Assembly: GCF_021390515.1 (NCBI RefSeq)
Contig: NZ_JAJUXI010000009.1
Span: 272,706-336,705, forward strand
Source of the DNA: Dyadobacter sp. CY326
GTDB taxonomy: Bacteria > Bacteroidota > Bacteroidia > Cytophagales > Spirosomataceae
DNA: 64,000 nt
Direction of reading: 5' to 3'
The translations under genes were made by a program, and so were the position numbers. The notes under the pieces were generated by a model. It was not told the DNA's origin, did no database searches, and saw only the letters and a list, made by a program, of their open reading frames with translations. This document shows positions 7,554 through 15,912 of the stretch, in pieces. Each line of letters opens with the position of its first letter. Position 1 is the stretch's first letter.

Positions 7554-10370
7554 TTAAAATTTATAGGTTATTCCAATCGTTGAGTAACTTCCTCTTTTGT
7601 AGCTCTGATAAATTTCGTCTACATCTGTAATTTTCTGGTCAAGATTACTGTCCTGGATCAGGCGGAAACGCTGGTTAAGCAAATCCTGGATGCCTAATTT
7701 GATTTCAAGATGCTCGCCCAATGCTTTCACCACATTCAGGTCGATCACGTTTCTTGCCATTTCATAAACTGTTGGCTGCAATTCCTTGTCTCCAACCAGG
7801 AATATCCTGCGGCCAACCACATTGTAAAGCGCATTCACCTGCCAGCCGCGATTCACATCGTTGTAGTAAATTCCGGCATTAACCAGGTAAGGCGATTGTC
7901 CTTGCAGCTGACGGTCGTTTTCTTGTCCTGCAAATCCCGTTAACACATTACTTGTGATCAAGGAAGCATTTAACAATACGCTCAGGTTGTCTACGAATGG
8001 AGAAACAGTCAGGTTTTTAAGCGATTTGCGAAGTTCGATTTCACCACCCGCTGTGTAAGCAGATTTTGCATTATCCACGTAGAATGAGATCCCTGAACCA
8101 GCATAACGAATCCGTGCTTCGATCGGGTTGGTGAAGTGTTTGTAGAAAGCAGCCACCGAGATCATTTCTCCGTCTTTTGGATAAAACTCGTAACGAAGGT
8201 CAACGTTCTGGATCGAAGGCGTTTTCAGGTTCGGGTTACCAACACGTGATACGTCGAAGTTAAAGTCATAGTAAGTAAATGGCGCCAGCTCGCGGAACTC
8301 AGGACGGTTTACAGAAACCGAGTAAGCCAATCTTACCAATGATTTTTCAGTGAAGTTGTAAGCGAAGTTAGCCGATGGCAAGAAGCGGAAGATCGGGTTG
8401 TTGACGCGGATGCGCTCGCCACCACCACGCTGTCTGCTTTGCAGTTTCTGAATGTTATTTTCTACTCTAAGACCAATCGAAGCATTGAATTTTTTGCTGA
8501 AAGGAATGTAAGAGCCCAGATAACCTGCCATTAATGTGTTTTGGGCAGTGTATTTATCATCCGTGTTGGTTCTTTCTGCATAATAAAGCTTATCAAGTGC
8601 AATGTTCTGCGAATCGAAAAGCTGGCCGGGAGCCTGGTCAAGCAATTCTTGTGAAGCGTTGCCTGAGTTTGTCAAGTTAAACCATCTTGCTTTAAAAGAC
8701 CTGTCTTTCATCTCGCCATACGCACCAGCACGAAGTTTGATCTGCATGCTTTCGTCATCTTCGTAGCCGCTGCGTTCGATGCGGTGTTCGATATCTGCAC
8801 GGAATGAACTTGTGTATTCAGTTAATTTAGAATAAAATCTTGCACCCCTTGTTAAACTCGCGTTGCTACCCGGAACAAGTTCCACTTTGAACTCATCATT
8901 GCTGCCCATCGGACGGCTGGAAATAAAGCGGCGGTAATCAGGCTCGCTGCGGAATGTTGTTCCCAATGCACCCAGCCATTTCAAGGTTGTGTGTGCGCCA
9001 AGTTCGTGCGTTCCGCCTAACTGACCTGAGTAAATGCTTTTGGACTCGTAACGGAATGCGTAGTTCTGAACCTCTGTATCATTGTCCGTATTGTAACCCT
9101 GGCGGAAGTTGGTCTCTTTGTTAGAAAGCTGGTTGAAGAGGTTTCTGAACTCAATCTTGTGATTTGGATTGATGATCAGCGCCCAGTTCGACATTACACC
9201 CAGGCGGACATTGTTTTGATACAATTCATCCTGATATGAGCTTTGAATGTCTGATTTTTGTTTTTCAGTATTGAAGCTCAGGTAACGGAATTGTGTTGTT
9301 GGTAAAAATTGGTGTGTAGATGAATAGTTGACATTATTGAATGTTGTCAACTTCATGTTTCCCAATTCAAACTTATGGTTGTAACCCAGTGAAGCGCGCA
9401 AATCAGGCGTAACTGATTTTGATTTTAAATCGTAAAACTCAGGCAGGTTGCGGAATGCATTCAATGATGCATCGGAAGGTGAATTTTCGCTTTGCAATCT
9501 TTTTGTTGATGGGAAGCCATTAGGCAGTGCTCTGTCTGTTGCACCGAAACCCGTCCAGTCGAGTGAAGAACCAGCATAGTCACGCACATTTTTGAATGTT
9601 GTGTTTCCGCGATAGCCACCTGTTAAGCTAAATGTAAATCCGTTGTCGTCAGGAATTGTTTTTGTGTAAATTTTGATAATCCCGCCTGCAAATTCACCTG
9701 GAAGCTCAGGCGCACCGGATTTGTAGATCATCATCCGGTCAATGGCTGTGCTAGGGATAAGGTCAAACGAGAAAGATTTCACGTCAACCTCGGTCGAAGG
9801 CGTGATTGCGTCATTCAGCATTACCGTGTTATAACGCTCGTTCAAACCACGGATAATTACGAAACGGTCGTCCTGGATAGAAACGCCCGGCACGCGGCGC
9901 ACAACTTGCGAAGCATCACGGTCTTGTGATTTCTGAATTTGCTGGGCAGAAATACCAACTGCAATTTGCTCAGCCTGCTTGATTTCGGTGATAACGGAAA
10001 CGTCGGTGAAGGATTGACGCTGACCTACGATTTTAACCTCTTCCAGGTTGGCAACATCTTCCTCAATGGTTGTATTAATGAGGACGGCCTGGTTTGGATA
10101 AACTTCAATCGCAATTTCTTTTGGCTTGTAAGAAACGTAGCTTACGATAACTGTTTGTTTTCCTGTTGGAATATTCTGAATGTCGAAGTTTCCTTCAATG
10201 TCCGTCGCTGTTCCTATTGGTGGAGTGGAGCCTTTGAGAACAACGCTGGCTCCGATGACTGCTTCTTTTGTTTTGTAATCGACAATGTTTCCCTTAATGG
10301 ATCCCGTTTGGGCGTAAACCAGCGAAGTGGTGAGGAGGAAAAATAAAAAAGAGGTAACTTTTGATTTCAT
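7554..10370 (-). CDS. TonB-dependent outer-membrane receptor with carboxypeptidase-regulatory-like N-terminal domain
   Basis: 938 residues. Signal peptide (~1-20, ending VYAQ), a CarboxypepD_reg-like beta-sandwich at ~22-105 (GSIKGNIVDYKTKEAVIGAS...), a plug domain at ~130-250 (VPGVSIQDDRFVIIRGLNER), then a 22-strand barrel ending in Phe (SYSTIGITYKF), the usual outer-membrane C-terminal signature. It transports a ligand across the outer membrane using TonB-ExbBD energy. It is not of the SusC type: no SusD gene follows, instead a beta-helix lipoprotein gene. A consensus promoter and three 11-bp repeats precede it. Confidence 0.93.
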   Translation of the reverse strand: MKSKVTSFLFFLLTTSLVYAQTGSIKGNIVDYKTKEAVIGASVVLKGSTPPIGTATDIEGNFDIQNIPTGKQTVIVSYVSYKPKEIAIEVYPNQAVLINTTIEEDVANLEEVKIVGQRQSFTDVSVITEIKQAEQIAVGISAQQIQKSQDRDASQVVRRVPGVSIQDDRFVIIRGLNERYNTVMLNDAITPSTEVDVKSFSFDLIPSTAIDRMMIYKSGAPELPGEFAGGIIKIYTKTIPDDNGFTFSLTGGYRGNTTFKNVRDYAGSSLDWTGFGATDRALPNGFPSTKRLQSENSPSDASLNAFRNLPEFYDLKSKSVTPDLRASLGYNHKFELGNMKLTTFNNVNYSSTHQFLPTTQFRYLSFNTEKQKSDIQSSYQDELYQNNVRLGVMSNWALIINPNHKIEFRNLFNQLSNKETNFRQGYNTDNDTEVQNYAFRYESKSIYSGQLGGTHELGAHTTLKWLGALGTTFRSEPDYRRFISSRPMGSNDEFKVELVPGSNASLTRGARFYSKLTEYTSSFRADIEHRIERSGYEDDESMQIKLRAGAYGEMKDRSFKARWFNLTNSGNASQELLDQAPGQLFDSQNIALDKLYYAERTNTDDKYTAQNTLMAGYLGSYIPFSKKFNASIGLRVENNIQKLQSRQRGGGERIRVNNPIFRFLPSANFAYNFTEKSLVRLAYSVSVNRPEFRELAPFTYYDFNFDVSRVGNPNLKTPSIQNVDLRYEFYPKDGEMISVAAFYKHFTNPIEARIRYAGSGISFYVDNAKSAYTAGGEIELRKSLKNLTVSPFVDNLSVLLNASLITSNVLTGFAGQENDRQLQGQSPYLVNAGIYYNDVNRGWQVNALYNVVGRRIFLVGDKELQPTVYEMARNVIDLNVVKALGEHLEIKLGIQDLLNQRFRLIQDSNLDQKITDVDEIYQSYKRGSYSTIGITYKF

Positions 10371-10395
10371 GTTTTGTGTCAGACTTATTTCGACA

Positions 10396-10423
10396 CAAAA
10401 GTAGATCGCTAATGTTACCCCAA
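10396..10423 (-). promoter_or_regulatory. Promoter of the TonB receptor operon
   Basis: On the minus strand TACTTTTG (10396-10403) is an exact TAnnTTTG -7 box, and TTG (10421-10423) lies 17 bases upstream, matching the Bacteroidota sigma-ABfr consensus. It is 26 bp from the start codon. Confidence 0.8.
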
Positions 10424-10439
10424 TGTTAAGCCCATGTTA
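10412..10439 (-). promoter_or_regulatory. Three 11-bp direct repeats, candidate PhoB box
   Basis: Minus-strand TAACAT occurs three times at an exact 11-bp period (plus-strand ATGTTA at 10412, 10423, 10434). The last repeat ends 8 bp upstream of the -7 box, overlapping the -33 element. Eleven-bp direct repeats abutting the core promoter are the geometry of PhoB-family boxes. Direct sequence observation; the assignment to phosphate control is inference. Confidence 0.6.
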
Positions 10440-10485
10440 TGGCTCGGTTATTTCGGAATGTGGTTTTTTGTTTAAAATCAAGCAC

Positions 10486-11976
10486 TTACTCAATAATTCC
10501 GTTTCCTTCTCCGGCGTCATAATTGTCCAGGTCATACACAAAACCATTGATAACTGCATACTTCACAACACTGCCTTTTTTGAGGATAAATGTGGCTGTA
10601 TTGCCCAATCCCGGCGTTCCGGAAGGTGCTGCCTGACCGCTTCTCAGCACGTGGAGGGGAGCAGTTGTGAAGTAAAGTCCAAGCGCCCGGGTGTTAGCAT
10701 CGGGCGTTAAGCGGACGTAAGTGTAACCCTGTTTTAACAAGCTCAAAGCATTGAGTTTTCCAATCTCGCTTACGTTTTTATAAGCCGTTGGATAAACTTT
10801 TCCTTTTTCAATGGTCAATCCCGTGGCGTCGATCTCTTGGCTTCCGAATTGCGGATGGAGGTCGCCGAAGTCTTCAATTTTGCTGTAATAAAAGAACTTG
10901 GTCGCATTGGAATAACTCACTTCATTGCGGTTAATGCCGAGGTCGGCCAGGAATGATTTGCCCGATTGTTTCACTGTCGCATTGCGCACAACAAGATCAT
11001 AAACCCAGCGCCCGTTCTCAGGGATTTTATAGTAATCATCGCGCTTTTCCTTTGTCAGGGAGTTGTCCGCGATTTTATCCAAAGCAGAAAGAATCGCCAT
11101 GAAGTTGAGCTTCCTAATGTATTGTTTCTCAGGATCGCCCACATAACCACCCGACTCAATGAGCACCAATGTTGTTCCCCATTTCTGCACATTATCACCA
11201 AACCCGCGTGGCTCATGATCGTCCGCATAGCGTGCAACCTGGCCGGGAATGTATTTTTGCAAAACCTTATTCATGCCCACGATCAGCTGCATGGATCGCT
11301 CGCGAACGGGGTTGATGGAGAGCTCATAATCATAGGAAGTGGCAAGGAAGGAAATCGTCGCAACTTTGGCACTTCTGCCGGCAGAATAACGCGGGCTTTG
11401 ATCATGCAGATTGAAGCCGTAATCTGGTTTCAACTGGTCCACCAATCCTTTCAAAATCACAGCTTCGGGCGTTTGGCGGGAAGCCGCGTCGCGGTTCATA
11501 TCGACGCCCTGCATGGTTCGGCGCTGGTAACGTTCCGCTCCGTCGGGATTAAGCATGGGGACAAAATACAGCGTTGTTTTTTCAAGCAGCTCTTTGCGGA
11601 AGTCGTCGAAGCCATCGTTTTTCCCCTCCAAAAAATTAAATATATCAAAGCTCGCCATGGTTGCAGTGGGCTCATCTCCGTGCATTTGGGTCCATAGGAG
11701 CACTTTTTTCTTGCCTGTGCCTATTTTTAGCATTTGAATTGTCCTGCCTTCAAATGATTGGCCGACGGTTTCAATTTTGTAGAGCGGGTTGCCCTGGCGC
11801 TTGGCAATGAGCGGGAGAATGTCTTTTTGTTTGAAGCGGCGCTGCGTTAATGTGCCCTCGCGGAAAGTGTCGTGAATGTTAAAAAGGCGGCTAGCCAGCT
11901 CGTCAGACTGTGCCTGGGATGTAACGGTGGTCAAGGTAATAAGAATGAAAAATAGTTGTGAAATGAAAATGCGCAT
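10486..11976 (-). CDS. Secreted M14 family zinc carboxypeptidase
   Basis: 496 residues from the preferred start at 11976, which begins a signal peptide (MRIFISQLFFILITLTTVTS); a longer frame to 12027 adds 17 residues before it and is less likely. Zinc ligands are HGDE (His99 and Glu102) and His in NLHDQSPRY, and the catalytic Glu is likely in LIESGGYVGD. GVDMNRD supplies the substrate-binding Asn-Arg pair of the family. A C-terminal ~150-residue region without catalytic motifs is probably a beta-sandwich. Predicted to trim C-terminal residues from peptides or cell-wall peptides in the periplasm or outside. Confidence 0.9.
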   Translation of the reverse strand: MRIFISQLFFILITLTTVTSQAQSDELASRLFNIHDTFREGTLTQRRFKQKDILPLIAKRQGNPLYKIETVGQSFEGRTIQMLKIGTGKKKVLLWTQMHGDEPTATMASFDIFNFLEGKNDGFDDFRKELLEKTTLYFVPMLNPDGAERYQRRTMQGVDMNRDAASRQTPEAVILKGLVDQLKPDYGFNLHDQSPRYSAGRSAKVATISFLATSYDYELSINPVRERSMQLIVGMNKVLQKYIPGQVARYADDHEPRGFGDNVQKWGTTLVLIESGGYVGDPEKQYIRKLNFMAILSALDKIADNSLTKEKRDDYYKIPENGRWVYDLVVRNATVKQSGKSFLADLGINRNEVSYSNATKFFYYSKIEDFGDLHPQFGSQEIDATGLTIEKGKVYPTAYKNVSEIGKLNALSLLKQGYTYVRLTPDANTRALGLYFTTAPLHVLRSGQAAPSGTPGLGNTATFILKKGSVVKYAVINGFVYDLDNYDAGEGNGIIE

Positions 11977-12078
11977 GATCGTACAAAGCCGTTTTGTAAT
12001 CGCAATGTACAAGAATTTTCTAAGCAAATTTTAATGTAATATTTGCTTTCAGGCTTTCTGGTTTTAGCAAATATTACT

Positions 12079-12086
12079 TACATTTG
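12079..12086 (+). promoter_or_regulatory. hisH: -7 box of the his leader/hisHAF(IE) transcript
   Basis: TACATTTG is an exact TAnnTTTG match; CTG at 12058-12060 is in the -33 position with 18-base spacing (consensus TTG). The expected transcription start, about 4-6 bases after the box, falls at or just after 12090, where the leader ORF begins, so the leader may be nearly leaderless. Confidence 0.55.
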
Positions 12087-12089
12087 TGC

Positions 12090-12155
12090 ATGTTTAAAGC
12101 TGAAACAAATCATCAATTTCATCATAGCCATATGGCTTTCGGACGTCTTGGGTGA
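12090..12155 (+). CDS. hisL: His-rich leader peptide of the his operon
   Basis: A 21-codon ORF from ATG 12090 to TGA 12153. Residues 8-14 read HQFHHSH, four His in seven codons (CAT at 12111, 12120, 12123 and 12129). It lies ~50 bp upstream of a perfect intrinsic terminator and ~100 bp before hisH. This is the arrangement of a transcription-attenuation leader: when charged tRNA-His is scarce the ribosome stalls at the His codons and the terminator is avoided. GGCTTT (12135-12140) and TTGGG (12148-12152), just after the His codons, can pair with GAAGCC and CCCA at 12201-12210, which would occupy the 5' arm of the terminator. Sequence pattern is direct; the mechanism is inference from known his leaders. 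Confidence 0.75.
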   Translation: MFKAETNHQFHHSHMAFGRLG

Positions 12156-12205
12156 TGTGTTTTTGCAAGTAGTGTTGTAATAAGGTTGAATACATAGTAT
12201 CCCAG

Positions 12206-12235
12206 AAGCCCGATTTTTAAAATCGGGCTTTTTTT
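12206..12235 (+). terminator. his attenuator terminator
   Basis: Perfect 12-base arms AAGCCCGATTTT (12206-12217) and AAAATCGGGCTT (12219-12230), with the last bases forming the turn, followed by TTTTT. It stands 22 bp upstream of the hisH start on the same strand with no complete gene before it except the leader peptide, which is why it is read as an attenuator. Confidence 0.85.
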
Positions 12236-12257
12236 GTTTTGACTCAAACCACATTGA

Positions 12258-12848
12258 ATGAAAACAGTAATAATTAAATACAACGCCGGCAATGTGCAAT
12301 CGGTCATGTATGCGCTGGACCGCATTGGCGCGAGTTACCTTTATACGGACGACGTGGAGGAGATTCGGTCGGCGGATAAGGTGATTTTTCCCGGCGTGGG
12401 AGAGGCCAGCACAACGATGAATTATCTCCGGAAAGTCGGGCTGGACAAGGTGATCCCGACATTGAAACAGCCTTTTTTCGGAACATGCATTGGCATGCAG
12501 CTTATGTGCAGGTTTTCAGAAGAAAATAACACAGAATGCATGGGGATTTTTGATGTTGACGTGAAACGATTCCCCGGTGATACGGACCTCAAAGTGCCGC
12601 ATATGGGCTGGAATAACATTACTGGTTACCAAACCGCGCTTACCACTGGCTTGCCCGACAATGCATATGTTTATTTTGTGCATAGTTACGCTGCTCCGGT
12701 TTGTGAATACACGGTCGCAAGTTGCGAATATGTGCTCCCGTTCAGCGCCATGCTGCATAAGGACAATTTTTTTGCGGCCCAATTTCACTGTGAAATCAGC
12801 GGTGACGCTGGCCAGCAGATCCTTCAAAATTTTTTAGACATCATATAA
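12258..12848 (+). CDS. hisH: Imidazole glycerol phosphate synthase, glutaminase subunit HisH
   Basis: 196 residues, normal length. Class I glutamine amidotransferase: nucleophile Cys77 in GTCIGMQLM, oxyanion region FPGVGEAS, and the His177/Glu179 pair in QFHCEIS. Most HisH proteins have QFHPEKS at that site; here Pro and Lys are replaced by Cys and Ile while the catalytic His and Glu remain. It releases ammonia from glutamine and passes it to HisF for synthesis of IGP and AICAR. First gene of hisH-hisA-hisF-hisIE, downstream of an attenuator. Confidence 0.96.
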   Translation: MKTVIIKYNAGNVQSVMYALDRIGASYLYTDDVEEIRSADKVIFPGVGEASTTMNYLRKVGLDKVIPTLKQPFFGTCIGMQLMCRFSEENNTECMGIFDVDVKRFPGDTDLKVPHMGWNNITGYQTALTTGLPDNAYVYFVHSYAAPVCEYTVASCEYVLPFSAMLHKDNFFAAQFHCEISGDAGQQILQNFLDII

Positions 12849-12858
12849 ACCCTTCATA

Positions 12859-13581
12859 ATGATTGAAATAATACCAGCCATTGACCTGATCGAAGGAAAG
12901 TGCGTGCGCCTAACCCAGGGAGATTACGGGCAAAAAACCATATATAATGAAAATCCGCTTGAAGTGGCATTGCAGTTCCAGGATGCGGGACTGAGACGTT
13001 TGCATTTGGTGGATCTGGACGGAGCAAAAGCCAAGAAAGTGGTGAACTGGAAAGTGTTGGAAAAGATCGCTTCTAAAACTTCATTGCAGGTTGATTTTGG
13101 CGGAGGCGTCCAATCGGATGAGGATTTGAAAGCTGTTTTTGAAAGCGGCGCCAAACAAGCGACCGGGGGCAGCATTGCAGTGAAAAATCCGGAGGTTTTC
13201 CTGAACTGGCTTTCTGTTTATGGCGGTGAAAAAATCATTTTGGGTGCAGATGCGAAGAAAGAAAAAGTGGCGGTGAGCGGCTGGGAAGAAGGGACGGAAA
13301 TCTGGGTTTATGATTTTGTTGAAAATTATGTTGACAAAGGCGTGAAATACACCATCAGCACGGATGTGGCGAAAGATGGTTTACTGCAAGGGCCGTCTTT
13401 TGACCTGTATAAAAATTTGCAAGACAAATGTCCTGACTTGAAAATCATTGCCAGCGGCGGAATCAGCGGACTGGGAGATGTGGAAAAGCTCGCTGAAATG
13501 AACATTTACGGCGTGATCATCGGAAAGGCGATTTACGAAAACCGGATCAAACTGACAGATTTACAGCATTTTTTGAATTGA
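12859..13581 (+). CDS. hisA: ProFAR isomerase HisA
   Basis: 240 residues, a (beta/alpha)8 barrel. Catalytic acid/base Asp residues are visible in IPAIDLIEGKCVRLTQGDY (Asp8) and ISTDVAKDGLLQGP, and the two phosphate-binding loops in FGGGVQSDEDL and ASGGISGLGDV. It converts ProFAR to PRFAR, the HisF/HisH substrate. Starts 10 bp after hisH and ends 1 bp before the hisF start, so translation is probably coupled. Confidence 0.97.
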   Translation: MIEIIPAIDLIEGKCVRLTQGDYGQKTIYNENPLEVALQFQDAGLRRLHLVDLDGAKAKKVVNWKVLEKIASKTSLQVDFGGGVQSDEDLKAVFESGAKQATGGSIAVKNPEVFLNWLSVYGGEKIILGADAKKEKVAVSGWEEGTEIWVYDFVENYVDKGVKYTISTDVAKDGLLQGPSFDLYKNLQDKCPDLKIIASGGISGLGDVEKLAEMNIYGVIIGKAIYENRIKLTDLQHFLN

Positions 13582-13582
13582 T

Positions 13583-14356
13583 ATGCTAACAAAACGAATC
13601 ATTCCTTGTCTGGACGTGAAGGACGGACGGACAGTTAAAGGGGTCAATTTTGTCAATCTGCGAGATGCCGGAGATGCGGTTGAGCTGGGTGCGCTTTACG
13701 CTGCGCATGGTGCGGATGAGCTTGTTTATCTGGACATTACAGCCACAGTTGATGGCCGTTCAACTTTCATTGATCTGGTAAGGAAAGTCGCGCACACGAT
13801 CAACATTCCTTTTACTGTGGGCGGCGGGATCTCATCCATTGCGGATGTTTCTGCATTGCTGCACGCTGGGGCCGATAAGGTTTCCATCAATTCAGCCGCC
13901 GTGAAAAATCCGGATCTGATCAACGAGCTTTCGCTTGAATTCGGCAGTCAATGCATTGTCGTGGCGATTGATACACGTTACATTGAAACCGAAAACGGTC
14001 ACGAGCACATTGTGCACACGCACGGCGGCCGCAAGCCTACGGAACTGCGCACCATTCCCTGGGCTAAGGAAGTGGAAGAGCGCGGCGCAGGGGAAATTTT
14101 GTTGACGTCAATGGATACGGATGGGACCAAAGCCGGATTTGCGCTGGAACTTACTGCAACCATAAGCGGCGCTGCAAACATTCCCGTGATAGCCTCCGGC
14201 GGGGCCGGAAATATGGAGCATTTTTATGAAGTTTTCACGACTGGAAAAGCGGATGCAGGTTTGGCTGCCAGCATTTTTCACTTCCGTGAAATCGATATTC
14301 CTGATTTGAAACAATATCTTCACGACAAAAATCTTCCCATGCGCATGACGCGCTGA
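13583..14356 (+). CDS. hisF: Imidazole glycerol phosphate synthase, cyclase subunit HisF
   Basis: 257 residues. Catalytic Asp11 in IPCLDVKDGRTVKGVNF and Asp130 region in VVAIDTRY; phosphate loops VGGGISSIADV and ASGGAGNMEHF. It uses ammonia from HisH to convert PRFAR into imidazole glycerol phosphate and AICAR. The partner hisH is in the same operon, separated by hisA. Confidence 0.97.
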   Translation: MLTKRIIPCLDVKDGRTVKGVNFVNLRDAGDAVELGALYAAHGADELVYLDITATVDGRSTFIDLVRKVAHTINIPFTVGGGISSIADVSALLHAGADKVSINSAAVKNPDLINELSLEFGSQCIVVAIDTRYIETENGHEHIVHTHGGRKPTELRTIPWAKEVEERGAGEILLTSMDTDGTKAGFALELTATISGAANIPVIASGGAGNMEHFYEVFTTGKADAGLAASIFHFREIDIPDLKQYLHDKNLPMRMTR

Positions 14357-14437
14357 CGCCGGTTTTGTCAACTAATGCCGGCTCGGTCAGCTGAAATAGC
14401 CGGAAAGAATGCAACTTTGTCCAAATGATTATTTAAG

Positions 14438-15067
14438 ATGAGCGATACTTTTTCAACAATTGATTTTGATAAATCGCCGGACGGACTCGTGCCGGCCATT
14501 ATCCAGGATGTGCACACCAGCAAAGTGCTGATGCTCGGTTATATGAGTCAGGAAGCATTGGAAAAAACCAAGCAACTAGGGACCGTGACGTTTTTCAGTC
14601 GCAGTAAACAAAGGCTCTGGACCAAGGGGGAAACTTCCGGTAACTTCCTTTTTGTGAACGAGATAGTCGCAGATTGTGATGGCGATACAATCCTTATTAA
14701 GGCAACTCCGGCCGGCCCCACTTGCCACACTGGAGCGGATACATGCTTTGGGGAAAAAAATAGTCAGGATACACGAATCGGGGAAGCATCGTTTCTCAAT
14801 TACCTGCAAAAGGAAGTGATCCGCGAAAGAAAATTAAACCCGCTGGATGAGTCTTACACGAGCAGCCTGTTCCGGAAGGGAATCAACAAAATTGCGCAGA
14901 AGGTCGGGGAGGAAGCGGTCGAAGTTGTGATAGAATCGAAGGACGATGATGCGGATCTTTTTAAGAATGAAGTGTCCGATTTGCTTTTTCACCTGCTCGT
15001 TCTTTTGGAACAGAAAAACATTGACTTAGATGAGGTAATTGGCGTACTTCGCAACCGTCACAAATAA
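14438..15067 (+). CDS. hisI: Bifunctional PR-AMP cyclohydrolase / PR-ATP pyrophosphatase HisIE
   Basis: 209 residues. N-terminal cyclohydrolase (about 1-115) with SRSKQRLWTKGETSGN, the metal-binding DCDGD and the Cys-containing GPTCHTGADTCF; C-terminal pyrophosphohydrolase (about 120-209) with the MazG-like metal site GEEAVEVVIE. It carries out steps two and three of histidine synthesis. It closes a four-gene his block; hisG, hisD, hisC and hisB are not in the window, so the pathway is split between loci or lies beyond the edges. An 81-bp gap separates it from hisF. Confidence 0.96.
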   Translation: MSDTFSTIDFDKSPDGLVPAIIQDVHTSKVLMLGYMSQEALEKTKQLGTVTFFSRSKQRLWTKGETSGNFLFVNEIVADCDGDTILIKATPAGPTCHTGADTCFGEKNSQDTRIGEASFLNYLQKEVIRERKLNPLDESYTSSLFRKGINKIAQKVGEEAVEVVIESKDDDADLFKNEVSDLLFHLLVLLEQKNIDLDEVIGVLRNRHK

Positions 15068-15080
15068 AAATTGATCGTTT

Positions 15081-15416
15081 ATGAAATTAATAATACGCTT
15101 GCTTGTCAGCACATTAGCTATTCTTATTGCGGCTCATTTGATTCCCGGTGTCGTTGTAGCGAGCACCACAACTGCAATTATAGTCGCGATTGTGCTGGGT
15201 TTACTGAACACATTTTTAAAGCCCGTATTACAAATTCTCGCGCTGCCGATCACCATCATGACGCTCGGGCTGTTCTATTTTGTCGTCAATGTGTTTATAA
15301 TTTATCTGGCAACTTACCTGGTCGACGGCTTCTCGATCAGCGGATTTATTCCTGCTTTGCTTTTTGGACTTGTCGTTTCAGTCGTGTCCGCCATCCTTGG
15401 TATGTTTTTGGATTAG
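15081..15416 (+). CDS. Phage-holin-4-like small membrane protein (PF04020-type)
   Basis: 111 residues with four hydrophobic helices and the family hallmark LGLLNTFLKPVLQILALPITIMTLGLF followed by NVFIIYLATYLVDGF (given in parts here as LLNTFLKP and LPITIMTLG). These proteins are named after holins but are widespread chromosomal membrane proteins of unknown role; no other phage gene is near. Starts 13 bp after hisIE, so it may be read from the his transcript. Confidence 0.85.
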   Translation: MKLIIRLLVSTLAILIAAHLIPGVVVASTTTAIIVAIVLGLLNTFLKPVLQILALPITIMTLGLFYFVVNVFIIYLATYLVDGFSISGFIPALLFGLVVSVVSAILGMFLD

Positions 15417-15475
15417 TGTGAAATTCAGCTCAATGTGAGCCTCAATTGATTACACATGATTGAAAACTACTGCTT

Positions 15476-15814
15476 ATGCTAAGTCAACTAGAGGACATTA
15501 AGGACACGCTTTTTAAATATTTCGAAACAAGGATCGATCTGTTTAAAATTGAAACAAGAGATAAGATTGAACGTGCGGTCGTGATGGCCCTTTATGGCGC
15601 CATTTTACTCTGCATAGGTCTTACAGTGCTTATTTTAGTAGTTATTCTGCTTGGAACTTTCCTGAACAAGTGGCTGGATAGTGACTATTTAGGCTTCCTT
15701 ATTTTGCTCGGATTTTTCGTTTTGACGCTGGTAATTCTGATTGTTTACAGAGAAAAGCTACTCAATTTTATTCGGGGAATACTTGTTCGTTTTATTAAGA
15801 TAAAAGAGGATTAA
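15476..15814 (+). CDS. Holin-X-like small membrane protein
   Basis: 112 residues: an amphipathic N-terminal helix (~1-40, charged, TRIDLFKIETRDKIE), then two strong membrane helices (~42-67 and ~75-97) and a short basic tail. This is the layout of the putative holin-superfamily III (PF07332-type) proteins common in Bacteroidota. Function unknown. It lies in a run of three small membrane-associated genes between his and GGGP synthase. Confidence 0.8.
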   Translation: MLSQLEDIKDTLFKYFETRIDLFKIETRDKIERAVVMALYGAILLCIGLTVLILVVILLGTFLNKWLDSDYLGFLILLGFFVLTLVILIVYREKLLNFIRGILVRFIKIKED

Positions 15815-15857
15815 CACTTTTGAAATAGTATTTTGGGGAAAAATTCACTCAAATTGC

Positions 15858-15865
15858 TATTTTTG
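15858..15865 (+). promoter_or_regulatory. -7 box before the 133-residue membrane protein gene
   Basis: TATTTTTG matches TAnnTTTG; TTG at 15833-15835 is 22 bases upstream, the long end of the accepted range. It supports the start at 15913 and not an upstream TTG start at 15874. Confidence 0.5.
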
Positions 15866-15912
15866 GGTTCCTTTTGAAAATTTCTCAGGTCATCATTAAA
15901 CTAAAAAATGAA

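Noticed and set aside
10966..11697. 243-residue frame on the plus strand
   Set aside because: Antisense to the M14 carboxypeptidase gene.
12042..12044. Alternative his promoter -33 TTG
   Set aside because: It is 34 bp from the -7 box, too far for the TTG-N17-23-TAnnTTTG pattern.
15081..15814. Prophage, based on holin-type names
   Set aside because: No phage structural, lysis or integrase gene is near; these families are widespread chromosomal proteins.
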